A program made the translations under genes and the position numbers. Below, in pieces: positions 37,048 through 48,440 of a stretch of DNA of 64,000 nucleotides (the stretch's first letter is position 1; every line of letters starts with the position of its first letter). The notes beneath the pieces are model-generated. The model saw only the letters and a list, made by a program, of their open reading frames with translations. It searched no databases and had not been told where the DNA came from. Source of the DNA: Xiphophorus maculatus (taxonomy: Eukaryota > Chordata > Actinopteri > Cyprinodontiformes > Poeciliidae); the NCBI RefSeq assembly GCF_002775205.1, contig NC_036445.1:3616802-3680801 (forward strand), written 5' to 3'.

Positions 37048-39401
37048 ATGTTTATTGTCACCTGGGTAATGTTACTCTTCATCAGTTCCAGCTCAGGTAT
37101 AAAGCATATTTTAAAATAACTTTCTTTTACTAAAAGTAAATAAACCTAACTCATTAAATCCACAATGCCTTTTTGAATACTCTAGTCTCTCTTGTCCAGT
37201 TTCCATTCATTTTAACTAAAGCTATTAATGTGACGTGACTAAAAAAGTATGTGGGTGTTGCATACAGTAACATTTCCGTGTCAAACAAATACACTGCACG
37301 ATCAAAAGTGCTCATCAGATGTCACATGTACTGTATATGAAGTTGAGTAACATCCAAATCTTAATGTATATGGTTTTGCTTCATAATGTTAGTAGAGGCA
37401 GTCTGCATGTCCAGGTGTTTGATTACACCTTTGGCCATGGAGGTGATTAGAACACCTGAAATTAATGTTGTGGAGGAATGATACTATACTTTTGGTAATA
37501 TTATATATTTTTGTTATGTTTTAAAAGCCATTTTATTTTTGCTCTGTTGTTTCTCCCTTTGTAGTGTTTTTTTACAATTCTTTGCATAACACTTTGATGA
37601 TTCGTAATCCTTTGTTGTCAGAATGCTTAAAAAGACACTTTGGCTCAAACTGGCCTTTTCTGCAGTCTTCACCAGTCCCCAATAGAAAATATGGGTAAAG
37701 TTAGGGGGTAGAAATGGGACTGTTACCCCATTATGTTGGGCACCATTAAGAAGTGACTGAATAACTCATGTACTGTAACTATTCATTGCTTGGTGACATC
37801 AGAGTAAAAACATTTGTCTGTGTGTGTTGTGAGAACACAGAACACGGAAATTTACAAAGTGAGGGGGAAGTTTTAGTGTTTTGCCTCCCTGACTACAGAA
37901 AAATGCTCTAAGGAACATCTGAGTGACAACACAAGAGAAGCAACTACATTAATAAAGAAGTTTCAATGACATCAAAAATCTATTTACTTCATATTTGCAT
38001 CATTCAGCAAAATAAATGACTACATCAGTTCTTGCTCTTTGCTTTCTTGTTTACAGTATCCCCTTTCCAAAGTATAGTGTTCTATGTTTCAGCCTCTTCA
38101 GGAATGAGTGGAAAGCCCACACTGACGATTCCACTGCTGACTGAAGGACAAGAAACCACTCTGACTTGCATCGCTGACCTCTGCTCTAACGGAGAAACTC
38201 CTGTCTTTGTATGGAAATGGACCAGGTCCATGGAGAACAATTCCTTAAACATAAATAATGTGACAGAATCTCAAACACAAAACTCAACAGTGACATTTGC
38301 GCCTTCAGCCAAACATCATGGCTCTGCCGTCACCTGCCAGGTCACCTGCCCAAATAACATAACAGCGAATGTGACAAAAGTTCTCAGTGTAACCTGTGAG
38401 TAAAACACGGCTCTTTATTTCACTTTTCTTTTCACTGTTTCTGAAGCTCAGTTAAAACTTTTTTCTTTGAGGATTTCTATGATTTGATTATTGTTTCAAG
38501 CAATCTTAGATTTTGCTCTTTTTCTTGGATTTGACTTTTTAAAAAGTGACTTATGCACAAGATCTAATTCCAGACTGAATTTTGTAAAATGTTTTATTTT
38601 GTTTAAATTTGTTCAGTAATTCTCTTGATATCTTGTTGCAGATGTGAAGAAATTACAAATCAGTGGTGAGAAAACCCTTAAGGACGGTGACACTCTGAAT
38701 CTGACCTGCTGTTTTGATGGTTTTCCTCAAACTGTCCTCATCTGGACCAAACTTGGCTCCAACACAAGCATCACCAATGGCACTGGAGCAGCCACCCTCT
38801 TCATGAGCAATGTGACAGGAAAGGATTCTGGTCAGTACATTTGTACAGCACAGAACCAGGACAGGAATCTAACAGTGGACATAGCAGTGCGATGTGAGTT
38901 TACACGTTATTAAATATTTTCCTCTGAAGCGGTTGTTTCTTAACTTTTCTGCCTTGTATTTTGAAGATGTAAAGACTCCAACAATCAGTGGCAAATCTAC
39001 AATTAAACAAGATGAAAGTCTCAATCTGACCTGCACTGTCGACAGCTTTCCTCTATCTGTCATCACATGGTCTAAACGTGGCCTCAACAAAACTCTAAAC
39101 AATGAAACTAAATATGGAACGTCAACTCTTGTGATTCATAACGTGACTGAACAGCATTCTGGGCAGTATTTTTGTTATGCAAACCATCTGAACAAAACCT
39201 TGGAGCAAGACATTAACATTACTGTGATAAGTAAGTACTCAGCAAAATCTTTCAATATTTCTGTGATATTACATGAATTTATAAGTGTCACAACTCATGA
39301 ATAAGTGATTATCTTATTGATAGCACTTTCTACTTTTGTACTGAGAGAGGTAGTAGGCATTATCCCAGTAATGCCTACTTGCGTTTCAGACTTAGAAGTC
39401 C

Positions 39402-39455
<54 letters not shown>

Positions 39456-42400
39456 TTTTAAGTGAAACATTATGAAAAAGATAATTGCTAAATGTTGCTA
39501 TTGTTTAGGCCTAAGGATAAACCATAATATAAAATCAATCCAAAACCTACAGAAAGACAGTGTTATAGTTGTAGAGTGGATGCCATAAACATGAGGGACA
39601 ATGTTAATGTCAGTCATTAGATACTTCAGACATTAACTTGGATTTGGAAAAATTACTTGTGACCATCTCAGCAAAAATCCCTTTTTTTTGGAAAAGGGAT
39701 TCAATATCTGTTGTTTAGTTATTTTTGAACTGCATTAAATTTAGTTTTAAAGATGAGAAGAAACTTAAAATCACTGGATAAACAATGTTAAAAGAGGGCG
39801 ACACTCTCAACCTGACCTTCATCTACAATAATGTGGACTAAAAGTGGCAGAGACAAACCCCTGATTAATGAAACTTAGTTAGACATCAGCAGATCCACTC
39901 TAGTAGTTCCTAAAGTAACAGCTGAGAATTCTGGGAAGTATTTCTGTATAGCAAAACATCTGAACAACAACCTAACAGAGAAGGTGGATGTAATAGTGAA
40001 AAGTAAGTGTCCATTGTTTTCTTGGATAAAAAAAACAAACTCTATGCCTCTTTTCAGTGTGTGTTTTTAAAAGAAATTTAAAAATTTCACCTGAGACAGC
40101 TTTGTTTTTAAAGATGCATGGGAAATGAAGATCACAGGAGAACCAACTGTTAGAGAGGGAAGTGCTCTGAATCTGACCTGCAGTGTTGAGAGCTTCCACC
40201 CTCTTCTGATCACCTGGACAAAACTCGGCACGAACAAAACCCTGACCAATGAAACTGGAATTAAAGTTGGAACATCCTCCCTCATCATTCAAAATGTGAC
40301 AATAAGCAACTCTGGACAGTATTTCTGTACTACAAAATTTCTGACCTCACAAATCCAAGACATAAATGTTACTGTTACATGTAAGTACCTAATAGTGATG
40401 TTTGACTGACTGACCTGGAAGCATTTTCACTTGATAAATCAAAATATGTTAAATAACATCTTCCACATATTCTAACTAAATTTTGCATTCTCTGAACAGT
40501 TCACCCTAATTTTTCATAAACTGTACAAAATCTCATTTTACAGATCGGAGGAGGCCTAAAATAACTGGAGACATTGTTGTTACAGAAGGCCATGTTCTGA
40601 ATCTGACCTGCAGCTTCGATAGTTGGCCTCTTTCTTTAATCACCTGGACCAAATCTAGATCAAGCACAGTGTTGAAAAATGACACTGGGTCAGCCACACT
40701 TCTTATTTTTAACACGACAGCTGAAGACAGAGGATTGTACATTTGCACATCAGAACATCTGAATATCAGCTTTACCGAAGAAGTTCACATCAAAGTGAAA
40801 AGTGAGAATATAACGATTTTTCCTCTAATTGCATTTGTTTCTCTTTTAATCTTTTAAAAGCTTACCCACTTAAAATAAAACAGGCTCTTCATTTGACAGA
40901 TCTATGAAATAGTTTTTGTTAATTATGGGTTTCACCTAGAAGGTTAGAACTTCTCACATCTTAAATTTCTGCCACATGTCCATTCTGCAAAAACTTCATG
41001 AAACGTAAAAGATGTGCGAGATAGCCGTTCACCCTTCATTTCAGATGTGTCAAGCAGTCAATAACAAGGGAATCAGCTTTATATTTTATAAAGGATTAAA
41101 AACAATCAAATCTATTAAAAAAAGAAAACCCTGAAAAACAAGATTTTGAAAATCTGTGTTAGAATATAAAGAAAATCTTACCTCTTCCAAACATAAAGAA
41201 AAAAAACATTTACATAAATATGGGGAAAACTTAGTGTATGGTTTAATGTAATTTATCACACTTAATTTCCTTTTGATAACATATTGAAATTAGATGTGTG
41301 AAACTATTAAACTTTTCCAATTAATTCTATCCAATACTAATTGTCATCTTATGCAGCATGATTGTTTTGGGATTTTTTTTAACCATGATTCTGTCTCCCT
41401 GCAGTGCAACCTCAGATCCTAGATAAGTCTGGCTGTAAGTCTCAGCAGGATGTCCTGACCTGTGTGTGCATCAGTCAAGGCTTTCCTTCACCCACAATTA
41501 CATGGGAATCGTTGGAGAATCACGTCGACTACTCCATCAACACTGCTGTGTCAAACCACACGGTCACAAGCACCGTCTCCATAAATATGAAAGGCCTCTC
41601 CAATATTTCTGCTGTTTGTATCAGCAGTAATACAAACGGGAAAACAAGAAGGAATCTTTCCAGAAATGAGGTGGAAGATGGTTAGTGGATTTCCTAAAAA
41701 TGTGCAAATCTTTAAATCCGTCCACATAGATGTTTTTGTTGTAGTAATTTATCCCCTGTTGCAGGACACATTGTAAACTATCTACGGACTTTCACACAGA
41801 TGGGCACAATAATTCCCTTTTTGATCGGGGTGTTAGTTTCAGCATTTATTTGCTCCTTGTTGTGGCTGTGCTACAGGTAAACTTTTAATTTTACTGCTTA
41901 GAGATTTTTGCTTATGTATCCACATGTAAGAATGTGTCACTGAATGAGATCACCAATTTTTTAAAGTGTTCTACTAGAAAGATTTGTAGATAACAATTTT
42001 AATGCTCATTGGTGATGATAGAAGTCTTTTATTAAATTAATTGAACAGGATAGAACTAAATTAAAACAAGAAAACTAAATATTTCTTAATCATAGATATG
42101 ATTTTAAGTTCCACGCCAATTGTATTGTAATAACTATTGCTGTTTATTTCTTTTTTTTTCTGTAGGAAAAAGCACAAGTCTCGTGGAAGTACATCTGAGA
42201 CTATAGAGATGGTAATGACTCAAGAGGTAATTCACGTTATTAGGCAACTCAATCACAGTGAGTTTAGTGACATCTGGTGGTTGTGATCAGAAAGTATTAA
42301 AGGTCTTGAATTATGTCAGCTCATTTAATATTGCTTAAAATGTTGCATCTTCAGCTTAAATTCTTTTCATGCTTTACATAGACAAACGGTGGTCACACAG

Positions 42401-42708
42401 TGGATTATGAGCCCATTCTGGCCAGAGGGACAGCTGGAGGATCCAGTGGCCCAGAAGCTGGAACATCAGATATAGAATATTCTGATATTCATTTGTTGAT
42501 CAAACAAGACATTGCAAGCCCTTCAGAGATGAAACCACAGAAAGAAGTCACAGAGTATGCTAAGATTAATCCCAAAAAAAAAAGCAAGATGGAAGAGGGA
42601 GAAGGGCGAGAAGAAGATCAGGAGATGAAACTCTGTGTGCCAGAGGCTGAAGAGAGTGAGACTGTAGCAGTGTACTCCAATGTGACAAAGCTGAAGGATC
42701 AAATGTAA
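37048..42708 (+). CDS. Receptor D: Siglec-family receptor lacking the V-set domain
   Basis: Predicted type I receptor of about 722 residues. Exons: 37048-37096 (signal peptide MFIVTWVMLLFISSSS), 38093-38395 (domain 2; acceptor at 38057 also fits and adds 12 residues), 38642-38893, 38967-39230, 40114-40380, 40544-40801 (four C2 domains), 41405-41680 (membrane-proximal), 41765-41876 (transmembrane), 42166-42226 (linker), 42382-42708 (tail). All phases agree. The interval 37097-38056, where a V-set exon should lie, has no Ig sequence. Without it the canonical sialic-acid site is absent. The C2 domain 38967-39230 ends TVIS and 40544-40801 ends IKVKS, where relatives have a Cys at the exon junction. 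The tail has IEYSDI (ITIM), TEYAKI and AVYSNV. Probably an inhibitory receptor with a different ligand; domain 2 would be the new N-terminus. Confidence 0.85.
39405..39453. repeat. (TA)n microsatellite
   Basis: An uninterrupted TA run of about 45 bases in an intron of receptor D. Confidence 0.95.
39755..40003 (+). pseudogene. Decayed C2 exon in receptor D
   Basis: The block aligns with the flanking C2 exons (KKLKITG at the start, IMWTKSGRD, then VTAENSGKYFCIAKHLNN). An early in-frame stop (TAA after ATCACTGGA), a deletion around the B strand that removes the first Cys region, and a second stop (TAG) exclude it. The splice-like edges persist, so loss is fairly recent. Skipping it leaves the phase-1 frame intact. 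Confidence 0.85.
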
Positions 42709-44400
42709 GACTCATTAACTTTAGCATATTGAAGATGAAAACATCACTGGAGTTGACTGTATTTATGCATCAACTATCTTGAACATAAAACAAAAATTCT
42801 AGAAAGAAATATAAAATATTCACAATCCAAACTGTTGGATATTTAAGTTAGCAAGAAACCACGGTGCTGAAAGATGGTAAAGTGACTTCTGGGAAAGCAG
42901 ACAGGTGTCAGATGTGTTTTGCATGTGGAGTTCCTCTTTAGGAACAAAGTGAAACTGGGCTGAGTTCGTTAAAAGGTTTTTGAACAGCAGTGCATGTCCC
43001 CATAACATTGTTCCTCTTTATTGTAAGACTGAAAAAAGTTGTTGTTTTTTTTCAGTTTGTTTGTCTTAGCTAAACAAAAAGATTGCTTATAATTGCTCAG
43101 GTTTAAACATTGCAGCAGAAATTAAAATTATTTTGGAGAATAACCCCAGTAGAAATATTTTGTACAAAGAAAATACTTTTAAAGTGCTCTATGTTTTACC
43201 TTATTCTACCAGCTATATTACACTGACTGTACACTGTTGCATAGATTGGGAGTCAACATGTTCTTGCAGTTCCTATGTGCAGAGTAGTGTAGATAGAACT
43301 CATTACAATTGAGTGACTGTGTGATACAATGAAGCCAATACTTATCCTAACTAAGGGCCTTGTTCACTTACCTGTGAAAGAAACGTGGCTATTAGACATT
43401 CTGGTAATTTTGTAAATAAATACCATGTTTCCTTAAATGTGTGCTTACCAGTGAGAATTTGTAGTGCCTAACTATCTGCAACCTACTGAGAAAATGCCTT
43501 CGTTTGCACAATAAATCACATTTCATATAGAGTGCTTTGCATAAATGCTATTGTACATAGTAATGTAAAATTTGCAAGCTTCATTTATTTTATTTAATCA
43601 TAGACAAGCAAGATGTATGAAACCTATTAGTGATGTGGAAAGAAATTACACAAATAAAATGTCTGAAAACGTTGTTAGTGTCTTCTAATTCTTTCACCCC
43701 TACAATGAATTCAGGACAAACAATTCCTCCAAAATCCACTTAATATGTAAACACAAATATTACTTGTGTGATTTAATCTCAACATAAATTGAGCTGTTCT
43801 GTGGCCTCAGAGAGCTTCAGCGAGCAAGCAGCATTATGAAGACCAACTAAGACACCGTACAGGCCAAAAATAAAGTTGTGGAGAGACATAAAGCTCGATT
43901 AGAGTGTAAAACATCCCTAAATCTGAGCTCCTCAAGAAAGACTGCTCATCCATCAGCTAACAATGGAAAGAGTACTCCACAACTGCAAGCCTACCTATGC
44001 ACAGCCACATACATAAACTGACATGGTGGGGAGAGCATTTATTAGTGAAGGAGCAGAGAAGCCCATGACCAGATCTTCCCAGGTGAAGAAGCAGACAGCA
44101 TCTTGGAACAAGGTGTGTCAGAACCAGAAGACATGATAAAAAAAAAAAAAAAAAGAAATTACCTCTATTACCTCAGAGGTAAGAGAGCATATAGTAAAGG
44201 ATATATTTATATTGAAAAACAATAACAATCTGCAGGCAGGACACCAATAAAAAATGTAATTCTGGATAATTCCAGGGTCCAAAAGTCTGGTCACCTCACA
44301 TGCATAACATTTTTCCAACATTTCTGCCCTCCTTCAAAATAAAGAAAAAAAAAATTAATGGGTCTTACTTTTTTAGGTGGGGATGTGGCTTCAGGTAAGT
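42709..44400 (+). other. 3' flank of receptor D and intergenic DNA
   Basis: AATAAA at 43653-43658 is a candidate poly(A) signal (another AATAAA near 43417). Beyond it only the Tc1-like relic at about 43790-44110 is recognisable. Confidence 0.5.
43790..44110 (+). mobile_element. Tc1-like transposase relic, N-terminal part
   Basis: AATAAAGTTGTGGAGAGACA, AATGGAAAGAGTACTCCACA, ACTGCAAGCCTACCTATGCA and CATAAACTGACATGGTGGGG follow the order of the helix-turn-helix region of a fish Tc1/mariner transposase. The end is cut short and the frame is ruined. It is the same family as the relic at 9660-9910, which retains the part just upstream. Confidence 0.7.
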
Positions 44401-44499
44401 ATTATGTGCATAAACAGTATGCATGTATTGGATTTACCTGGTACAGGATTAAGGCTGAGCCAGTAGGATTAGAACGTTCCACTAGCTGGACGAACACTT

Positions 44500-44592
44500 T
44501 AAATAGATCAGTCAGGTGCTGCAGTCCTGCAGAAGGAATCAGCACCGATAGCTAATTAAATCCAGGGAGTTGTTGCTGCTTCCAACAGTCAG
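44500..44592 (+). promoter_or_regulatory. Possible promoter and 5' UTR exon of the IRG gene
   Basis: A TTTAAAT box (about 44508) is followed by a leader ending in CAG/GTAAGTG (exon end 44592). The coding exon of the IRG gene begins just after an acceptor (TTCTCACAG, 49886), so a 5' UTR exon must exist upstream; this is the best candidate I see. If right, the 4.4-kb transposon sits in intron 1. I found no clear interferon-response element here. Confidence 0.4.
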
Positions 44593-45317
44593 GTAAGTGT
44601 GTGAAATTTTTAAGACATAAAATTAGGTGCTTTCGTTTCAATGTGTTATTGTGCAGGCTGTTTGTCACATAAGACTTTGTGAGGCTCAAACCATTTCTAT
44701 GAATGGACAGCAACATGTTGAAGGTCAAGAGGATTAAGAATTTGCAAACTTTGCAAAATCTTTAAAATCAACTTCATGATTTCATTGTTTTCAGAGTGTT
44801 TATGCTACAGGATAATGTGGAACTGCATCCTGTAGTAGAAGCTTGCCCCCCAAAAAACTGTTGTTCTTAAAGTCCTAATTATAAAAAGTAATGAGTTGTT
44901 TATCCAGAAGCATCTTATTCAGTTTAAGTTGAACATTAATTAACCAAAAATATATAACTGTAAATTACAAAATGTAGTGACCCTGCATCAAACACAGTCT
45001 GCAAGCTAACGTCCTATTTGCAATAAATGAAATGTCGGCTGAAGGTGGCAGATTGTCACAGTTTAATACGTCCACTCATTGTTTCTCAACAATGGCGTGT
45101 ATTTTTTAAGAGAATTAGCATATTTCATTTGTTAGCCTTAAATTACAATAAACACAAAAACAGTCCAATTTGCAATAAATGAAATGTCGCTGAAGGTGAC
45201 AGACGGTCCTACGATCAAATGCCTCTGGATACTGTTCCATATCTGAGGTTTGGAGATATGTTTTATTTACCTCACAAATTATCAGCTGAGCAATGTAGTG
45301 TGGAAAGATACCTTTAC

Positions 45318-46801
45318 TATGAGGGGCCGTTTAGGACAAAATTTACGTTTTGTCTCTCACACACTACCAAAAACTCTTGCATACTCCAAAAAAGTAGCCA
45401 CGCACACTCCAAAAAATTACGTTTTGTCTCTCACACACTACCAAAAAGTCTCGCATACTCCAAAAAAGTAGCCACGCACACTCCAAAAAATTACGTTTTG
45501 TCTCTCACACACTACCAAAAAGTCTCGCATACTCCAAAAAAATAGCCACGCACACTCCAAAAAATTACGTTTTGTCTCTCACACACTACCAAAAAGTCTC
45601 GCATACTCCAAAAAAGTAGCCACGCACACTCCAAAAAATTACGTTTTGTCTCTCACACACTACCAAAAACTCACGCATACTCAAAAAATAGCCTCGCATA
45701 CTCAAAAAATTACGTTTTGTCTCTCACACACTACCAAAAACTCACGCATACTCCAAAAAAATAGCCTCGCATACTCAAAAAAATTACGTTTTGTCTCTCA
45801 CACACTACCAAAAACTCTCGCATACTCAAAAAAATTACATTTTGTCTCTCACACACTACCAAAAACTCACGCATACTCAAAAAAATAGCCACGCACACTC
45901 AAAAATTACTCACGCACATTCAAAAAATACTCAAATTGCGTATACACACACTACTAAAATGTCACACACACACACACAAACGTTAACTTTCTCGCTCACA
46001 TACACTACTATCAGCTCGCTCACATACACTACTACCAGCTCGCTCACATACACTACTATGAGCTCGCTCACATACACTGTACTAACAGCTCGCACATTCA
46101 CAAACGTTAACTTTCTCGCTCACATACACTACTACCAGCTCGCGCACATACACACAAACGTTAACTTTCTCGCTCACATACACTACTACCAGCTCGCACA
46201 TTCACAAACGTTAACTTTCTCGCACACATACACTGCTAACAGCTCGCACACACACAGACGTTTATCTCTCACATACACAAGACTAAAGTTGAACACACAC
46301 ACAGTACTAAGACTCGTTTTATGTATGTGTGAGAGCGACACTTTTTATGAATGTGTGAGAGCCAGACTCTTTTTGAATGTGTGAGAGCCAGACTCTTTTT
46401 GAATGTGTGAGAGCGACACTCTTTTTGAATGTGTGAGAGCCAGACTCTTTTTGAATGTGTGAGAGCGACACTCTTTTTGAATGTGTGAGAGTTGTCACGG
46501 AAGAGGCGGGGCATAATTTTTGGATCAAACTGCGCATGCGTAGATCCTAAACTATAAGTTTCGATTGTTGACTCACTGTATGTTCTATTACTTAGTATAT
46601 TTGTGCTTTTAAATATATATAGAACGTTTAACTTTCTTGTAGATTAAATGTGCTATAGAAATAAATGAATCTGATTGATTGATTAAAAAGAGCAAAATTG
46701 CTGTAGTACAATCTGTCCACTGGGTGCCAGTATTACAGGAATTATTAACCGGCGCCAACTAGTGCCGAAGAAGAAAGAGTTTGCTATACCGAACATGGCT
46801 A
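45318..46801 (+). repeat. Left inverted arm with three minisatellites
   Basis: From outside in: a terminal segment; about nine copies of a roughly 60-base unit (ACGTTTTGTCTCTCACACAC, TACCAAAAA, CATACTC, CACGCACACTC), 45345-45900; repeats built on CTCGCTCACATACACTACTA, about 45990-46260; six to seven copies of a 25-28-base unit (TGTGAGAGCCAGACTCTTTT), 46325-46495; then a unique 300-base segment ending at CCGAACATGGCT. Open frames across it are artefacts of repeat lengths divisible by three. Confidence 0.85.
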
Positions 46802-46992
46802 ACTCTAATTCGAAACGAGAGAGAATTGGTCAGGCAGCTGCCATTTTAAACACCATTCTATCTTCTCCGGAGGCAACCAGCACTTTGACAGGCGCATTAA
46901 ACGATTCAACGACTGCCCGCAGTGCTACAGTAGATTCAGAACTCTCATCTCTGTTCCGTTCCGGAGCGGTGTTTAAAATGGCAGCTGCCTGA
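46795..46992 (+). CDS. Short open frame in the transposon core, unrecognised
   Basis: Sixty-five codons starting MANSNSKRERIGQAAAIL, with SELSSLFRSG near the end, then MAAA and TGA. Composition is protein-like (mixed helix-forming residues, no low complexity). The ATG straddles the inner edge of the left arm. I recognise no domain. It could be the first exon of a lost element gene or a captured fragment, or it may be untranslated. Confidence 0.3.
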   Translation: MANSNSKRERIGQAAAILNTILSSPEATSTLTGALNDSTTARSATVDSELSSLFRSGAVFKMAAA

Positions 46993-47135
46993 CCAATAGA
47001 CCCTTTTCACAGTGACGTCAGACAATGGCCGCCATAACTCAAAACTGGGTATCTTTACTTCCGGTGTGATTTTGCCTTGGGAACCAAGCTGAAAACTTCC
47101 CGCATTCTCATAATCTTAAGGATATAATAAAAGGT
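46975..47135 (+). promoter_or_regulatory. Promoter-like block inside the transposon
   Basis: Within 100 bases: a CCAAT box (ACCAATAGA), a perfect CRE (TGACGTCA, about 47012), a YY1-like ATGGCCGCCAT, and an ETS site (ACTTCCGG, about 47056). A splice donor-like AAAGGTAAGTTT follows near 47133. At the other inner edge (48370-48445) TGACGTCA and CGGAAGT sites recur in the antisense direction. Confidence 0.45.
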
Positions 47136-47139
47136 AAGT

Positions 47140-47520
47140 TTAATAATAACAGCATTTAAGTGTTAGATAGCTGTTACTAATCATTGTAAATTCACCATTC
47201 TCTATCTGTGTATAAAATAAACAGCCTCCGATCGGAGAGTAAACCACCTAGCAGCAGCTTTAGCCACATTTAGGAAAAATATACTCTCTGTCAGCGCTGT
47301 AACGTTAGAGGTTCACTTTCTGTGTTTTATAAAACAGTGTTTACGTGCTAGATAACCGTTATAAGTCATTGTCAATTTACCATTCTCCAACTGTATTCAA
47401 AGGGACCAGCTTCCGATCATGAGTAAACCAGCTAGCAGCAGCTTTAGCCACAGTTTGGAAACATATACACCGCCGCCTGTCAGTGATGTAACGTTTAGAG
47501 GTTCATTTTCTGTATTAATG
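47140..47520. repeat. Two diverged tandem copies of a roughly 190-base unit
   Basis: Copy one (about 47150-47320) and copy two (about 47335-47515) share TGTTAGATAGCTGTTA / TGCTAGATAACCGTTA, then TTTACCATTCTC-type sequence, then GAGTAAACCASCTAGCAGCA and GTTTAGAGGTTCA. They differ at perhaps one base in seven, so the duplication is older than the transposon insertion. Confidence 0.75.
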
Positions 47521-48035
47521 GAAAATAAAAACAAGACAAAAGCCACAAATAACAGTTGGGCTTGACGATATTTCTGTTTTTCCAGCAACAAAATGCGCAT
47601 CTCCATGCACTGTTCATGTTTCTGTCACTGCTAACTGTCACAGAGTCTCTCCCAAAGACGCAAAGAAGGAATAAAAATAAATACACAAGAAAATATTAAT
47701 GTGCAATGATTTGGATAAATAACTTTAATCTGATTACTGGATTTGAAATACGAACTCGTTAGATTATTCGTTACCGAAAAAGTGGTCCGATTAAAGGCAT
47801 TATAAAGCAGCGGCGGCACCGGACATCTCTGCTTATAACAAACAAATCCCTATTTTATGGGATGAGTGGCAACTCCAGTCTATAATTTAATAATCTGATC
47901 AAGATTAGAGCCTAAAACGTTATAGTTCAAAAACAGTAAAAAGTTCTGGTTAAGGAACAGTTATGTCACGTAGTTAGCTAGCTAACAAAATTCACTAATG
48001 CTAAGCTAACGGTTACGCAAAACAAAAATACCTAC

Positions 48036-48183
48036 CTTCATAGTCAAACAGGTATTGTTCGGTGAAGAATTTGTAGCCTTTGTCTAATTTAGATTTTTTT
48101 GTCAGAGAGAACTGGTTTGCAAATCGTGATATATCTTCAAATCTTATTTTAGGCAAATGTTTTAGAGACTGTGTAAACTCCAT
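48036..48183 (-). CDS. Antisense start exon inside the transposon (element-borne gene fragment)
   Basis: On the minus strand an ATG at 48183 opens 49 codons that end at a good donor (GAAG/GTAGGT, exon end 48036). It reads MEFTQSLKHLPKIRFEDI, then SRFANQFSLTKKSK and LDKGYKFFTEQYLFDYE. The pattern of a short strand, a helix and KGYKFFTEQY resembles, as I recall, the N-termini of fish proteins with SWIM zinc fingers and YqaJ-type nuclease domains often found in mobile elements. CRE and ETS sites lie upstream (48370-48445). No following exon was seen within the core, so the gene is cut short here. Assignment to that family is tentative. Confidence 0.45.
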
Positions 48184-48225
48184 GCTCCGGTGATCTGTCT
48201 GATCAACATATGCTGTCAGATTTAT

Positions 48226-48356
<131 letters not shown>

Positions 48357-48440
48357 GACAACTTTATCATTACTTACTATGTACACCGGAACTAAGGATA
48401 CACAGCTTCGAGCCAAAACGGAAGTTGTGTGACGTCATGT

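Noticed and set aside
44355-44400. Small exon-like block bounded by TTTTTTAG and CAGGTAAGTA
   Set aside because: Only about 20 bases, no coding context; splice-like strings of this length are common by chance.
45219-46384. Several open frames of 73-197 codons across the left transposon arm (and mirror frames at 48705-49327)
   Set aside because: They are translations of minisatellite repeats (SLTHYQK, SLTYTT units), arise in both orientations of the inverted arms, and have no splice or domain support.
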